In this document: in pieces, positions 55,379 through 63,640 of the stretch
Layout of the letters: each line of letters starts with the position of its first letter
How positions within the stretch are numbered: position 1 is the stretch's first letter
Assembly (NCBI RefSeq): GCF_002097715.1
Contig: NZ_CP020738.1
Location: 2,356,001 to 2,420,000, forward strand
Source of the DNA: Burkholderia ubonensis subsp. mesacidophila
GTDB lineage: Bacteria > Pseudomonadota > Gammaproteobacteria > Burkholderiales > Burkholderiaceae
DNA: 64,000 nt
Reading direction: 5' to 3'
The notes under the pieces: generated by a model
The model's database searches: none
What the model saw: the letters and a program-made list of their open reading frames with translations, nothing else
What the model was told of the DNA's origin: nothing
Translations under genes and position numbers: made by a program

Positions 55379-56017
55379 TCACGCAAGCGACGCATCGCGC
55401 GACTCGCACGATTCGCGCAGATAGCCGCGCACCGCGCGCCACACGCGTGCGTCGAGCGCGTCCGCATCGGTCTCGCCGCGCCGGCCCGCCGCGTCGACGA
55501 CGCCCTTGATCATCGCCAGCAGATCGTGCGCGACGACGTCCGGCGCCGCGAGCCGCGGCGCGTCGTCCCGGCCGAACGCGAGCAGCACCGCCGCATGGAT
55601 GCGATCCGTGACCCGCTGCGACTGCGCGCCGAGCGGCAGGCGCGCCTCCTCGAAGTCGATCAGCCGCGCGAGCGCCGGACGGCGCAGCTGATGCGCGACC
55701 GCCGCGCGCACCAGCGCACGCAGGATCGCCTCGCACGACGGCAACGACGCCGCGCGCGCGACATCGTCGAGCAGCACCGCGCTTTCGCGTTCGGCCAGCG
55801 CGGCGGTCAATGCGTCGCGATTCGGGAAGTACTGATAGAGCGAGCCGATACTGACGCCCGCATGCGCGGCGACCGCATTGGTCGTGTAGCCGTCGAAGCC
55901 TTCGCGCTCGAGAATGCGCGCGGCCGCTTCGACGATCGCGTCGACGGTGGCCGCCGAGCGCTGCTGGCGCGGCGATTTGCGTGGAGCGAGCGGCGTTCGG
56001 GCAGGCGTGCGGGGCAT
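55379..56017 (-). CDS. TetR/AcrR family regulator
   Basis: This 212-residue repressor has helix-turn-helix YTTNAVAAHAGVSIGSLYQYFPNRDAL around residues 44-70, after a basic, Pro/Arg-rich N-terminus. The ligand domain is of the TetR_C type. It is divergent from an MFS exporter (243 bases between) and most likely represses it. The start was taken at MPRTPARTP; one more Met lies three codons upstream. Confidence 0.87.
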   Translation of the reverse strand: MPRTPARTPLAPRKSPRQQRSAATVDAIVEAAARILEREGFDGYTTNAVAAHAGVSIGSLYQYFPNRDALTAALAERESAVLLDDVARAASLPSCEAILRALVRAAVAHQLRRPALARLIDFEEARLPLGAQSQRVTDRIHAAVLLAFGRDDAPRLAAPDVVAHDLLAMIKGVVDAAGRRGETDADALDARVWRAVRGYLRESCESRDASLA

Positions 56018-56260
56018 GGTGCGGAGGCGGGTCGAGAAAGCGAGTCGATGCTCACATTCTAGGAACGCGATGTCCACACCGTCAAACGGGGCATGCGGGT
56101 GACATTCGATGACCGCGCAACCATCTGTCACGCGATGAAGTCGTCTCTTCCACGCGCCCCGCCGAAAGAACAACTGTTGCAACATGCGAAACAACCGTTG
56201 CCGAGCGTGACGTGCCGGGAGCAAACGGTGCATAATGGCGTCTTTACGCGCGCCCCGCCC

Positions 56261-57649
56261 ATGTCGCCCGTCTTTCTTGCACCGCTCATCGTTGCCTGTG
56301 CGTTGTTCATGGAAAGCGTCGACGCAAACATCATCGTCACGGCCCTGCCCGCGATGGCGCGTGACTTCGGGCACAGCCCCGTCACGCTGAACATCGCGAT
56401 CACCGCGTACGTCGTCGGGCTCGGCGTGTTCATCCCGATCTGCGGCTGGCTCGCCGACCGCTTCAGCGCACGCGCCGTGTTCCGCACCGCAATCGGCATC
56501 TTCGTCGCCGGCTCGCTGTTGTGCGCCGCCTCCAATTCCCTCGGCTTGCTGACGTTCGCGCGCTTCGTGCAGGGCGTCGGCGGCGCGATGATGGTGCCCG
56601 TCGGGCGCATCATCATCTTCCGCGCGGTGCCGCGCGCGGATCTCGTCCGCGCGATGAACTACCTCGCGATCCCCGCGCTGTTCGGCCCGACCGTCGGGCC
56701 GCTGCTCGGCGGCTTCATCACGACCTACCTGCACTGGCGGATGATCTTCTTCATCAACGTGCCGATCGGCCTGTACGGCATCTATGTCGCCAGCAAGCAC
56801 ATCGCGAACACGCACGAGCCCGACCCGGGCCCGCTCGACTGGTTCGGCTTCCTGCTGTCGGCGAGCGGCGCCGCGCTGCTGCTGATGGGGCTCACGCTGA
56901 TCGACGGCGCGCTGACCTCGCGCGGCAACGCGCTGGCAATGTGCGTCGCGGGCGCCGCGCTGCTCGCGCTCTACGTGCCGTACGCGCGCCGCAAGGAGCG
57001 GCCGGTGCTCGACCTGACGTTCCTGCGCATCCCGACCTATCACGCGAGCGTCGTCGGCGGCTCGCTGTTCCGCATCGGCCTCGGCGCGGTGCCGTTCCTG
57101 CTGCCGCTCGCGCTGCAGGAAGGCCTCGGCATGTCCGCGTTCCACTCGGGGCTGATCACCTGCGCATCGGCGCTCGGCGGCGCGGTGAGCCGCTCGACCG
57201 CCACCCGTACGCTGCGCCGCTTCGGCTTTCGCACGGTGCTGATCTACAACGCGGCGTTCGCGGGGCTTGCGATCGCCGCCTACGGCGTGTTCCATCCGGG
57301 CATGCCGACGTGGGCGATCTGGCTGATCGTGCTGGTCGGCGGGATCTTCCCCGCGCTGCAGTTCACGAGCCTCAACTCGATGATCTACGCGGACATCTCG
57401 CCGCGCGACGCGGGCCGTGCGACGAGCCTCGGCAGCGTCGTGCAGCAGATGTCGCTCGGGCTGGGCGTCACCGTCGCCGGGCTCGTGCTGCACCTGTCGC
57501 ATTGGGCGCAGGGGCACGCGAAGATGGCCTGGTCCGACTTCTGGCCGGCGTTCGTCGTGGTCGGGCTGTGCTCGTTCGCGTCGATCCCGATCACGCGCAG
57601 GCTGCCGCTGAACGCCGGCGACGAAGTCGCGCGCGGCAGGCGCCAGTAG
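56261..57649 (+). CDS. MFS transporter, DHA2 drug-efflux type
   Basis: This 462-residue membrane protein starts MSPVFLAPLIVACALFMESVDANIIVTALPAMARDFG, the DHA2 (EmrB-like) motif D1, with GWLADRFSARAVFRTAIG as motif A and GPTVGPLLGGFITTYLHWRMIFFINVPIG as motif C. About 14 helices are expected in the family; this one is at the short end. It is paired with the divergent TetR. The substrate is unknown. Confidence 0.92.
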   Translation: MSPVFLAPLIVACALFMESVDANIIVTALPAMARDFGHSPVTLNIAITAYVVGLGVFIPICGWLADRFSARAVFRTAIGIFVAGSLLCAASNSLGLLTFARFVQGVGGAMMVPVGRIIIFRAVPRADLVRAMNYLAIPALFGPTVGPLLGGFITTYLHWRMIFFINVPIGLYGIYVASKHIANTHEPDPGPLDWFGFLLSASGAALLLMGLTLIDGALTSRGNALAMCVAGAALLALYVPYARRKERPVLDLTFLRIPTYHASVVGGSLFRIGLGAVPFLLPLALQEGLGMSAFHSGLITCASALGGAVSRSTATRTLRRFGFRTVLIYNAAFAGLAIAAYGVFHPGMPTWAIWLIVLVGGIFPALQFTSLNSMIYADISPRDAGRATSLGSVVQQMSLGLGVTVAGLVLHLSHWAQGHAKMAWSDFWPAFVVVGLCSFASIPITRRLPLNAGDEVARGRRQ

Positions 57650-57700
57650 GAAGCAACGGTCGGGAAACGGCGGAAGAGACTCGGCGGAAGCCCGCGGCGG

Positions 57701-57866
57701 AAAAAATCAGCGGACATCCACACGGGGCCGGTGCACAGCCGCATGGATGTCCGCTCAGGGCTCCGAAGCGCTTAATGGGGGCAAGCACTCCGGCTTCGCT
57801 TCCTGCGTGCCATGGACGTATGTGCGTCGGAAGCTGAATCGGCGCGCGCACTGCAGCGCGCTCTGG
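57701..57866 (-). ncRNA. Candidate small RNA on the minus strand
   Basis: On the minus strand, a 12-base perfect stem AGCGGACATCCA/TGGATGTCCGCT (57755-57709, 23-base loop) is followed by GATTTTTT (57708-57701): a textbook intrinsic terminator. No minus-strand gene ends here; the nearest genes on either side are on the plus strand. Upstream a TATAGT -10 box (57877-57872) and TTGACA (57904-57899) occur, though their 21-base spacing is long. The transcript would be about 165 bases. No coding frame in it is convincing. It occupies most of the 347-base gap 57650-57996. Confidence 0.45.
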
Positions 57867-57996
57867 AATGCACTATAAGGAATCTTCGGCAACGCATCTG
57901 TCAACGATTGTCAGATGCGGCGCGGCCGCGCCTCGCGCGCACGCGCCGCTTTCGCGCTAAAGTGGTGCCCGACCGCCACCCTTCCCCGCCCATCCG

Positions 57997-59208
57997 ATGC
58001 TTACGCTCTCGCCCGCCGCCGCCCGCGCGCTGCATCTCGCCGCGCAGGGCCTGCTGACGCCGCCGCGCCGCAAGGCGACCAAGGCCGACGTGCTCGACAC
58101 GATCCGCCGCATGGCGCAGTTGCAGATCGATACGATTCACGTCGTCGCGCGCAGCCCGTACCTCGTGCTGTACAGCCGGCTCGGCGCGTATGCGCCGCAA
58201 TGGCTCGACGAGCACCTCGCCGACGCGCAGCTGTTCGAATACTGGTCGCACGAAGCGTGCTTCCTGCCGATCGAGCAGTTCGGCCTGATGCGCTACAAGA
58301 TGCTCGATCCGTCGGGGATGGGATGGAAATACGCGGCCGACTGGCATGCGCGCCACCGCGCCGACATCGACCGGCTGCTCGCGCGGATTCACGCGGACGG
58401 GCCCGTGCGCTCGGCGGACTTCGTGCGCGAGGACGGCGTGAAGGGCAACGGCTGGTGGGACCGCAAGCCCGAGAAGCGTCACCTGGAAGTGCTGTTCACG
58501 ACCGGCGAACTGATGGTGGCCGAGCGCCGCAACTTCCAGCGCGTGTACGACGTGCGCGAGCGGGTCCTGCCCGGCTGGGACGACGCGCGCGACCTGCCGC
58601 CGCGCGAAGCCGTGCTGCCGGCGCTGCTCGACACCACGTGCCGCGCGCTCGGCGTCGTGCGCGCCGACTGGGTCGCCGACTACTACCGGCTGCCGCGCCG
58701 TTCGTACCGCGCGGAACTCGACGCGCTCGCCGACGCGGGCGACCTGATCCCGGTCGCCGTCGACGGCTGGAAGGAGCCGGCGTACGTGCACCCTTCGCTG
58801 AACGCGCTGCTGCCGGCCGCCGCGGCCGACACGCTGCGCTCGACCGTCACGACGCTGCTGTCGCCGTTCGACCCGGTGGTGTGGGACCGGCGGCGCGCGT
58901 CCGCGCTGTTCGATTTCGACTACACGATCGAGTGCTATACGCCCGCGCACAAGCGGCGCTACGGCTATTTCTGCCTGCCGGTGCTGCATCGCGGCCGCCT
59001 GGTCGGCCGGATCGATGCGAAAGCGCATCGCGCGCAACAGGTGTTCGAGCTGAAGGCCGTGCATCTGGAGCCGCACGTGCGCATCGGCGCCGGACTGATG
59101 CGCGACGTCGCGAATGCCGTGCACAAGCTGGCGGCGTGGCACGGCACGCCGGACGTGCAGGTCGGCAGCGCGCCGCCGGAACTCGCGCGCGCGCTGGCGG
59201 GCGGCTGA
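57997..59208 (+). CDS. YcaQ/AlkX-like winged-helix DNA glycosylase
   Basis: This is a 403-residue HTH_42 family protein. The N-terminal RMAQLQIDTIHVVARSPYLVLYSRLG carries the QxD motif (Gln-Ile-Asp, about 39-41) typical of the AlkX/YcaQ branch of interstrand cross-link glycosylases. FEYWSHEACFLPIE and SPFDPVVWDRRRASALFDFDYTIECYTP are further family blocks. It would remove alkylated or cross-linked bases. The ATG at 57997 has no strong Shine-Dalgarno. It converges with the PhaC-like gene (57 bases), with a small hairpin GCAGCG/CGCTGC between. Confidence 0.88.
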   Translation: MLTLSPAAARALHLAAQGLLTPPRRKATKADVLDTIRRMAQLQIDTIHVVARSPYLVLYSRLGAYAPQWLDEHLADAQLFEYWSHEACFLPIEQFGLMRYKMLDPSGMGWKYAADWHARHRADIDRLLARIHADGPVRSADFVREDGVKGNGWWDRKPEKRHLEVLFTTGELMVAERRNFQRVYDVRERVLPGWDDARDLPPREAVLPALLDTTCRALGVVRADWVADYYRLPRRSYRAELDALADAGDLIPVAVDGWKEPAYVHPSLNALLPAAAADTLRSTVTTLLSPFDPVVWDRRRASALFDFDYTIECYTPAHKRRYGYFCLPVLHRGRLVGRIDAKAHRAQQVFELKAVHLEPHVRIGAGLMRDVANAVHKLAAWHGTPDVQVGSAPPELARALAGG

Positions 59209-59265
59209 CGCGCAGCGGCGTCGCTGCAGCGTCGGTTTATCCGCCGCAACGACGCTTCGCGCGGA

Positions 59266-60387
59266 TTACACCTGCGCCGCGATCCACGCCGCGATGTCCG
59301 GCCACGCGTCCTTCAGCGTCCGCGAACCCATGAAGAGGCCGATGTGCCCGCCGGGCACGAGCCGGCTCGTCACCTGCGCCGCGGGCGTGCCGAGATACTT
59401 GGCCGCATCGAACACCTGCTCCGGCGTCGTGATGTCGTCGGCCTCGCCGGCGAGCAGGTAGACGGGACAGGTCACGTCCTTCAGGTTCAGCGTGCGGCCG
59501 AGCGCGACGAACGTGCCCTTCGCGAGCCGGTTCTCCTTGAACAGCTGCACGATCGCCTGCAGGTACCAGCGCCCGGGCAGGTCGATCGGGCTTTCGTACC
59601 AGCTCGCGAATGCCTCCTGCTTGCGCAGGTAGTCCGGATCGTCGAGGTGCTCGTACAGGTCGACGTGCTCGGTCAGGTAATGCTGGTCCGGATGCATGTT
59701 CTTCCAGCCGCGCAGCATGAAGCGCCCGCGCATCAGCCCGCCGCCCATTTCCACGAGCTCCTCGTAGAACGACGTCGGATACGTGTGCACCATCTGCCGG
59801 ATCGGGCCGTTGCCCGCGTCGGTGTCGATCGGCGAACCCGCGAGCACGAGGCTCGCGACCTTGTGCGGAAAGCGCGCCGCGTACATCGCCGACATCCAGC
59901 CGCCCTGGCACAGCCCGACGAGGTTGACGCGGCCGCCGAGCTCGTCGACGCAGACGTTCAGCTCCGCCAGGTACTGGTCGATCTCGAGATCCTTCATGTC
60001 CTCGGTCGCGGATCGCCAGTCGGTCAGGTACAGGCGGCTCACGCCCTGCTCACGCAGCGTCTGCATCAGGCTCTGGCCCGGCTGGTAGTCGGCGATCATC
60101 GCGCTGTGCCCGGCATACGGCGCATCGACGATCGTCGGCAGCCCGCGCGCCGCGCCGTCCGAATAGTCGCGGAAGATCATCGTGCGCAGTTCGAGCAGCG
60201 GCCGGTTCGCGGTCGCCAGCGCGGGATGCAGCCCGAAATGCAGCTTTTCCTCTTCCGCGAGGAAGCGCAGGTTGCGCGCGGTCAGTTCCGTGCCGGCCTT
60301 GAACATCGCGGTGGCGGCGGCCATCGGCCAGAAGATCGGCAGCGCGGGAATCGGGAACGGCACGCCGGCGGGCGGGGTTTGAGTCAT
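59266..60387 (-). CDS. PHA synthase-like alpha/beta hydrolase
   Basis: This 373-residue protein resembles the catalytic half of polyhydroxyalkanoate synthase. GLCQGG holds the nucleophile Cys in the PhaC lipase-like box, LTDWRSATEDM precedes it, AGEADDITTP carries the Asp, and VPGGHIGLFMGSRTLKDAWPDIAAWI carries the His. Full PhaC enzymes of classes I/II have about 560-600 residues; this is short like class III PhaC, but no phaE is adjacent. It may make, degrade or acyl-transfer PHA. It follows ackA by 27 bases with GGAG before its ATG, so it is third in the pta-ackA operon. Confidence 0.78.
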   Translation of the reverse strand: MTQTPPAGVPFPIPALPIFWPMAAATAMFKAGTELTARNLRFLAEEEKLHFGLHPALATANRPLLELRTMIFRDYSDGAARGLPTIVDAPYAGHSAMIADYQPGQSLMQTLREQGVSRLYLTDWRSATEDMKDLEIDQYLAELNVCVDELGGRVNLVGLCQGGWMSAMYAARFPHKVASLVLAGSPIDTDAGNGPIRQMVHTYPTSFYEELVEMGGGLMRGRFMLRGWKNMHPDQHYLTEHVDLYEHLDDPDYLRKQEAFASWYESPIDLPGRWYLQAIVQLFKENRLAKGTFVALGRTLNLKDVTCPVYLLAGEADDITTPEQVFDAAKYLGTPAAQVTSRLVPGGHIGLFMGSRTLKDAWPDIAAWIAAQV

Positions 60388-60414
60388 GGTCTCTCCGGAA
60401 ACAAAACGAGCAGT

Positions 60415-61602
60415 TCAAATGGACAAGCGGTCCAGCAGGCCGCGCGTGTGCCGCGCGATCATCAGGTTCTCGTCGGTCGGGATCACGCGCACCGTCACGC
60501 GCGATGCGCCGGCCGAAATCACCGGCCGGTTGCCGGCGTTGGCGGCGGCGTCGAGCTCGATGCCGAGCCAGCCCGCCGCGCGGCAGATGCGCTCGCGCAC
60601 CGCGGGCGCGTTCTCGCCGATGCCGGCGGTGAAGACCAGCGTGTCGAGGCCGCCCAGCACGCCGGCCAGCGCCGCGAGCTCGCGCGCCGCGCGATACGCG
60701 AACAGGTCGACCGCATGCGCGGCCGACGCCGAGTCGCTCGCGAGCAGCGTGCGCATGTCGCTCGACAGGCCCGACACGCCGAGCAGGCCGGATTCCTCGT
60801 AGATCAGGTGTTCGACCTCGTCGAGCGTGCGCCCTTCGTGGCGCAGCAGATACAGGATCGCGCCCGGGTCCAGCGCGCCCGTGCGCGTGCCCATCGGCAG
60901 CCCGTCGACCGCGGTGAAGCCCATCGTCGTCGCGACGCTGCGGCCCTCCGCGAGCGCGCACAGGCTCGCGCCGTTGCCGAGATGCGCGACGATCGTGCGG
61001 CGCTGCGTCCACGACGCGTCGAGCGCGGCGAGCGCCGTCGCGATGTATTCGTAGGACAGCCCGTGAAACCCGTAGCGCAGGACGCCCTGCTCCGTCAGCG
61101 CGCGCGGCAGCGCGAATTCGCGTTCGAGCGCCGGCAGCGTGTGATGGAACGACGTGTCGAAGCACGCAACTTGCGGCAGGTCCGGCGCGAGCGCGCTCAC
61201 CGCGCGGATCGCATCCACGTGATGCGGCTGATGCAGCGGCGCGAGCGGCGACAGCGACGCGATCTTCGCGAGCACGTCGCCGTCGATCCGCACCGGCGCG
61301 GAAAAATACCGGCCGCCGTGCACGACCCGGTGCCCGACGCCGTCGAACGCCGCTTCGTCGCCGACATGGCGCGCGAACCATTCATGCAGCGCCTCGATCG
61401 CGCCGTGGTGGCCCGTGCGCGCGACCGGGTGATCGGCCAGCGTCGCGCCGCGCGCGTCCTTGACGACGAGGTGCGGCGCGTCGTGCAGGCTGTCGACCTG
61501 GCCGTGGACGCCCGCGCCGAGCGAGCGGTCCTCCAGCGTGTCGTAGACGGAGAACTTGAGGCTCGACGAGCCGGCATTCAGCACGAGTACGGGATGTTTC
61601 AT
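60415..61602 (-). CDS. ackA: Acetate kinase
   Basis: This is a 395-residue sugar-kinase-fold enzyme. It starts MKHPVLVLNAGSSSLKFSVYD and has GHRVVHGG, FDTSFHHTLP, RYGFHGLSYEYI and VFTAGIGENAP, all acetate kinase hallmarks. It converts acetyl phosphate and ADP to acetate and ATP. Its start overlaps the pta stop (ATGA), so the pair is translationally coupled and yields ATP when respiration is limited. Confidence 0.95.
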   Translation of the reverse strand: MKHPVLVLNAGSSSLKFSVYDTLEDRSLGAGVHGQVDSLHDAPHLVVKDARGATLADHPVARTGHHGAIEALHEWFARHVGDEAAFDGVGHRVVHGGRYFSAPVRIDGDVLAKIASLSPLAPLHQPHHVDAIRAVSALAPDLPQVACFDTSFHHTLPALEREFALPRALTEQGVLRYGFHGLSYEYIATALAALDASWTQRRTIVAHLGNGASLCALAEGRSVATTMGFTAVDGLPMGTRTGALDPGAILYLLRHEGRTLDEVEHLIYEESGLLGVSGLSSDMRTLLASDSASAAHAVDLFAYRAARELAALAGVLGGLDTLVFTAGIGENAPAVRERICRAAGWLGIELDAAANAGNRPVISAGASRVTVRVIPTDENLMIARHTRGLLDRLSI

Positions 61603-62579
61603 CGCGCTGCCTCGTCGATGCCGGCAACGCCGGCGCGGCCGGCCGACGCGCGCGTCGCGTGTGCGTAAAGCGCCGCGACCGCGCAGCTCGCCATCCGCGC
61701 CCGCTCGTTGTCCGCGCGGCTCGTCAGGATGATCGGCACGCGCGCGCCGAGCACGATGCCGGCCGCATCGGCGTTCGCGAGGAACGTCAGCTCCTTCGCG
61801 AGCATGTTGCCGGCTTCGAGATCGGGCGCGAGCAGGATGTCCGCATCGCCCGCGACGGTCGAGCCGAGATGCTTGAGCCGCGCGGCTTCCAGGTTGATCG
61901 CGTTGTCGAGCGCGAGCGGGCCGTCGAGCGCCGCGCCCGTGATCTGGCCGCGCTCGGCCATCTTGCAGAGCGCCGCGGCGTCGATCGTCGACGGCAGCTT
62001 CGACGTGACCGTCTCGACCGCCGACAGGATCGCGACCTTCGGCCGGTCGACGCCGAGCACGCGCGCGAGATCGATCGCGTTCTGCGCGATTTCGGCCTTC
62101 TGCTCGAGCGTCGGACGGATGTTGACCGCCGCATCGGTGATGAACAGCGGCTTCGGGTAGGTCGGCACGTCCATGATGAACACGTGGCTGAGACGACGCT
62201 CGGTGCGCAGGCCGGCGCCGTCGCGCACGACCTCGGCGAGCAGTTCGTCGGTGTGCAGGCTGCCCTTCATCAGCGCGTCGGCTTCGCCCGCGCGCACCAG
62301 CTCGACCGCGCGCGCCGCCGCCGCGTGGCTGTGCGGCGCATCGACGAGCCGGTAGCCGGACAGGCCGATGCCGAGCGACGCGGCGAGCGCGGTGATGCGC
62401 GCCTCGGGGCCGACGAGCACGGGCTCGATGATGCCGGCGCGCGCGGCGTCGACGGCCGCGCGCAGCGAGACGTCGTCGCACGGATGCGCGACCGCGACCT
62501 TGACCGGGGAAAGCGTGCGGCAACGCGCGATCAGCGCGTCGTACTTCGGGTGCAGGCGGGAATCGTGGGAATCGGACAT
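61599..62579 (-). CDS. pta: Phosphate acetyl/butyryltransferase
   Basis: This 326-residue acyltransferase of the PTA/PTB fold contains DALMKGSLHTDELLAEVVR, SHVFIMDVPTYPKPLFITDAAVNIRPTLEQKAEIAQNAIDLARVLG and ADILLAPDLEAGNMLAKELTFLANADAAGIVLGARVPIILTSRAD. It is the short form without the DRTGG domain. It makes acetyl phosphate from acetyl-CoA for AckA. The ATG at 62579 is preceded by AGGGAG; in-frame ATGs further upstream place that site inside the coding region. First gene of the pta-ackA-PhaC-like operon. Confidence 0.92.
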   Translation of the reverse strand: MSDSHDSRLHPKYDALIARCRTLSPVKVAVAHPCDDVSLRAAVDAARAGIIEPVLVGPEARITALAASLGIGLSGYRLVDAPHSHAAAARAVELVRAGEADALMKGSLHTDELLAEVVRDGAGLRTERRLSHVFIMDVPTYPKPLFITDAAVNIRPTLEQKAEIAQNAIDLARVLGVDRPKVAILSAVETVTSKLPSTIDAAALCKMAERGQITGAALDGPLALDNAINLEAARLKHLGSTVAGDADILLAPDLEAGNMLAKELTFLANADAAGIVLGARVPIILTSRADNERARMASCAVAALYAHATRASAGRAGVAGIDEAAR

Positions 62580-62660
62580 CGGGCAAGGCTCCCTTGTCAT
62601 GTGGGCGGGGAACGTGCTGCATGCTGCAACGCATTCTTGTGCGAATTCCGCGACAGTTTC

Positions 62661-62674
62661 TTGACATCGGTCAG
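62661..62674. promoter_or_regulatory. FNR/Anr-like box between pta and atpG
   Basis: TTGACATCGGTCAG matches the FNR pattern TTGAT-N4-ATCAA as an imperfect palindrome (TTGAC/GTCAG). It lies in the 182-base divergent gap. A TAGCAT-like -10 at 62696-62701 (plus) and AAGAAT at 62633-62638 (minus) both place it near -41.5, where FNR activates class II promoters. TTGACA could also be a plain -35. Confidence 0.5.
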
Positions 62675-62761
62675 ACATGTCGGGAGAAGTCCCGATAGCA
62701 TCGATTCGTCCGTGACGGCATGCGCACCCGCAACCGCCGCGCCCTTTCCGCCGGGACCCTC

Positions 62762-63628
62762 ATGCATATCCGTGAAATCCGCTCGAAGATCGCCAGCACC
62801 TCGTCCACGCGCAAGATCACGCGTGCGATGGAGATGATGGCGCGCACCAAGATGGCGAGCGCGCAAAAGCGTGCGCGCGAGTTCCGGCCCTATGCCGCGA
62901 AAGTGAAAGCGATGGCCGAGCGCCTGATCCGCGACCGGCCCGACTACATGTCGGCGCTGATGGCGCGGCGCGACCCGGTGCGCCGCGTCGGCCTGATCGT
63001 CGTCAGCACCGATCGCGGGCTGTGCGGCCCGCTCAACGCGCGGCTCCTCGTCCACTGCGTCGACGCGCTCGCGCAATGGGACCAGGCCGGCATCCCGTTC
63101 GAACTGAGCGTGATCGGCGCGCGCGGCGTCGCGCCGCTGTCGCGCTACGGCGCGCACATCACCGCCCGCACCGGCAGTCTCGCCGGCGAGCCGCGTTTCG
63201 ACGCGCTGCTCGGCGCGTTGCTCGTGCCGCTGACCGCGTTCATCAACGGCGAGCTCGACGAAGTGCGCGTCGCGTACAACCGGCTGACGAGCGCGCTGAC
63301 GTACGAACCGCGGATCGACACGGTGCTGCCGGTCGTCGGCCTCGACGACGCGCCTGACGCCGGCGGCATGGCATCCGACTACCTGTACGAGCCGGGGCCG
63401 CGCCCCGTCGCGGACACCATCCTGCTGCGCTACGTCGAGGCGGTGCTCTATCAGGCCGTCGTCGAAAACTACGCGTGCGAGCAATGCGCGCGGATGTTCA
63501 GCATGCAGACCGCGACCGACAACGCGGACCGCGTGTTGCGCGACCTGCGGAACCTGTACCAGAAGACCCGGCAGGCGCAGATCACCACCGAGCTGTGCGA
63601 GATCGTCGCCGGCGCGGCGGCCGTCTGA
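62762..63628 (+). CDS. atpG: F-type ATP synthase gamma subunit
   Basis: This 288-residue gamma subunit begins REIRSKIASTSSTRKITRAMEMMARTKMASAQKRARE (N-terminal coiled-coil half), has VSTDRGLCGPLNARL in the middle, and ends with the partner coil NADRVLRDLRNLYQKTRQAQITTELCEIVAGAAAV. It would form the rotor stalk. It is divergent from canonical gamma in places and directly followed by an epsilon gene, not beta. The ATG at 62762 fits the usual start; an in-frame ATG at 62720 adds a basic run. Confidence 0.93.
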   Translation: MHIREIRSKIASTSSTRKITRAMEMMARTKMASAQKRAREFRPYAAKVKAMAERLIRDRPDYMSALMARRDPVRRVGLIVVSTDRGLCGPLNARLLVHCVDALAQWDQAGIPFELSVIGARGVAPLSRYGAHITARTGSLAGEPRFDALLGALLVPLTAFINGELDEVRVAYNRLTSALTYEPRIDTVLPVVGLDDAPDAGGMASDYLYEPGPRPVADTILLRYVEAVLYQAVVENYACEQCARMFSMQTATDNADRVLRDLRNLYQKTRQAQITTELCEIVAGAAAV

Positions 63629-63640
63629 AGGAGGCGCATC

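Noticed and set aside
57591..57851. 86-codon minus-strand frame in the candidate small-RNA region
   Set aside because: Cys/Arg/Pro-rich, no Shine-Dalgarno, and it runs through the terminator hairpin into the MFS gene antisense.
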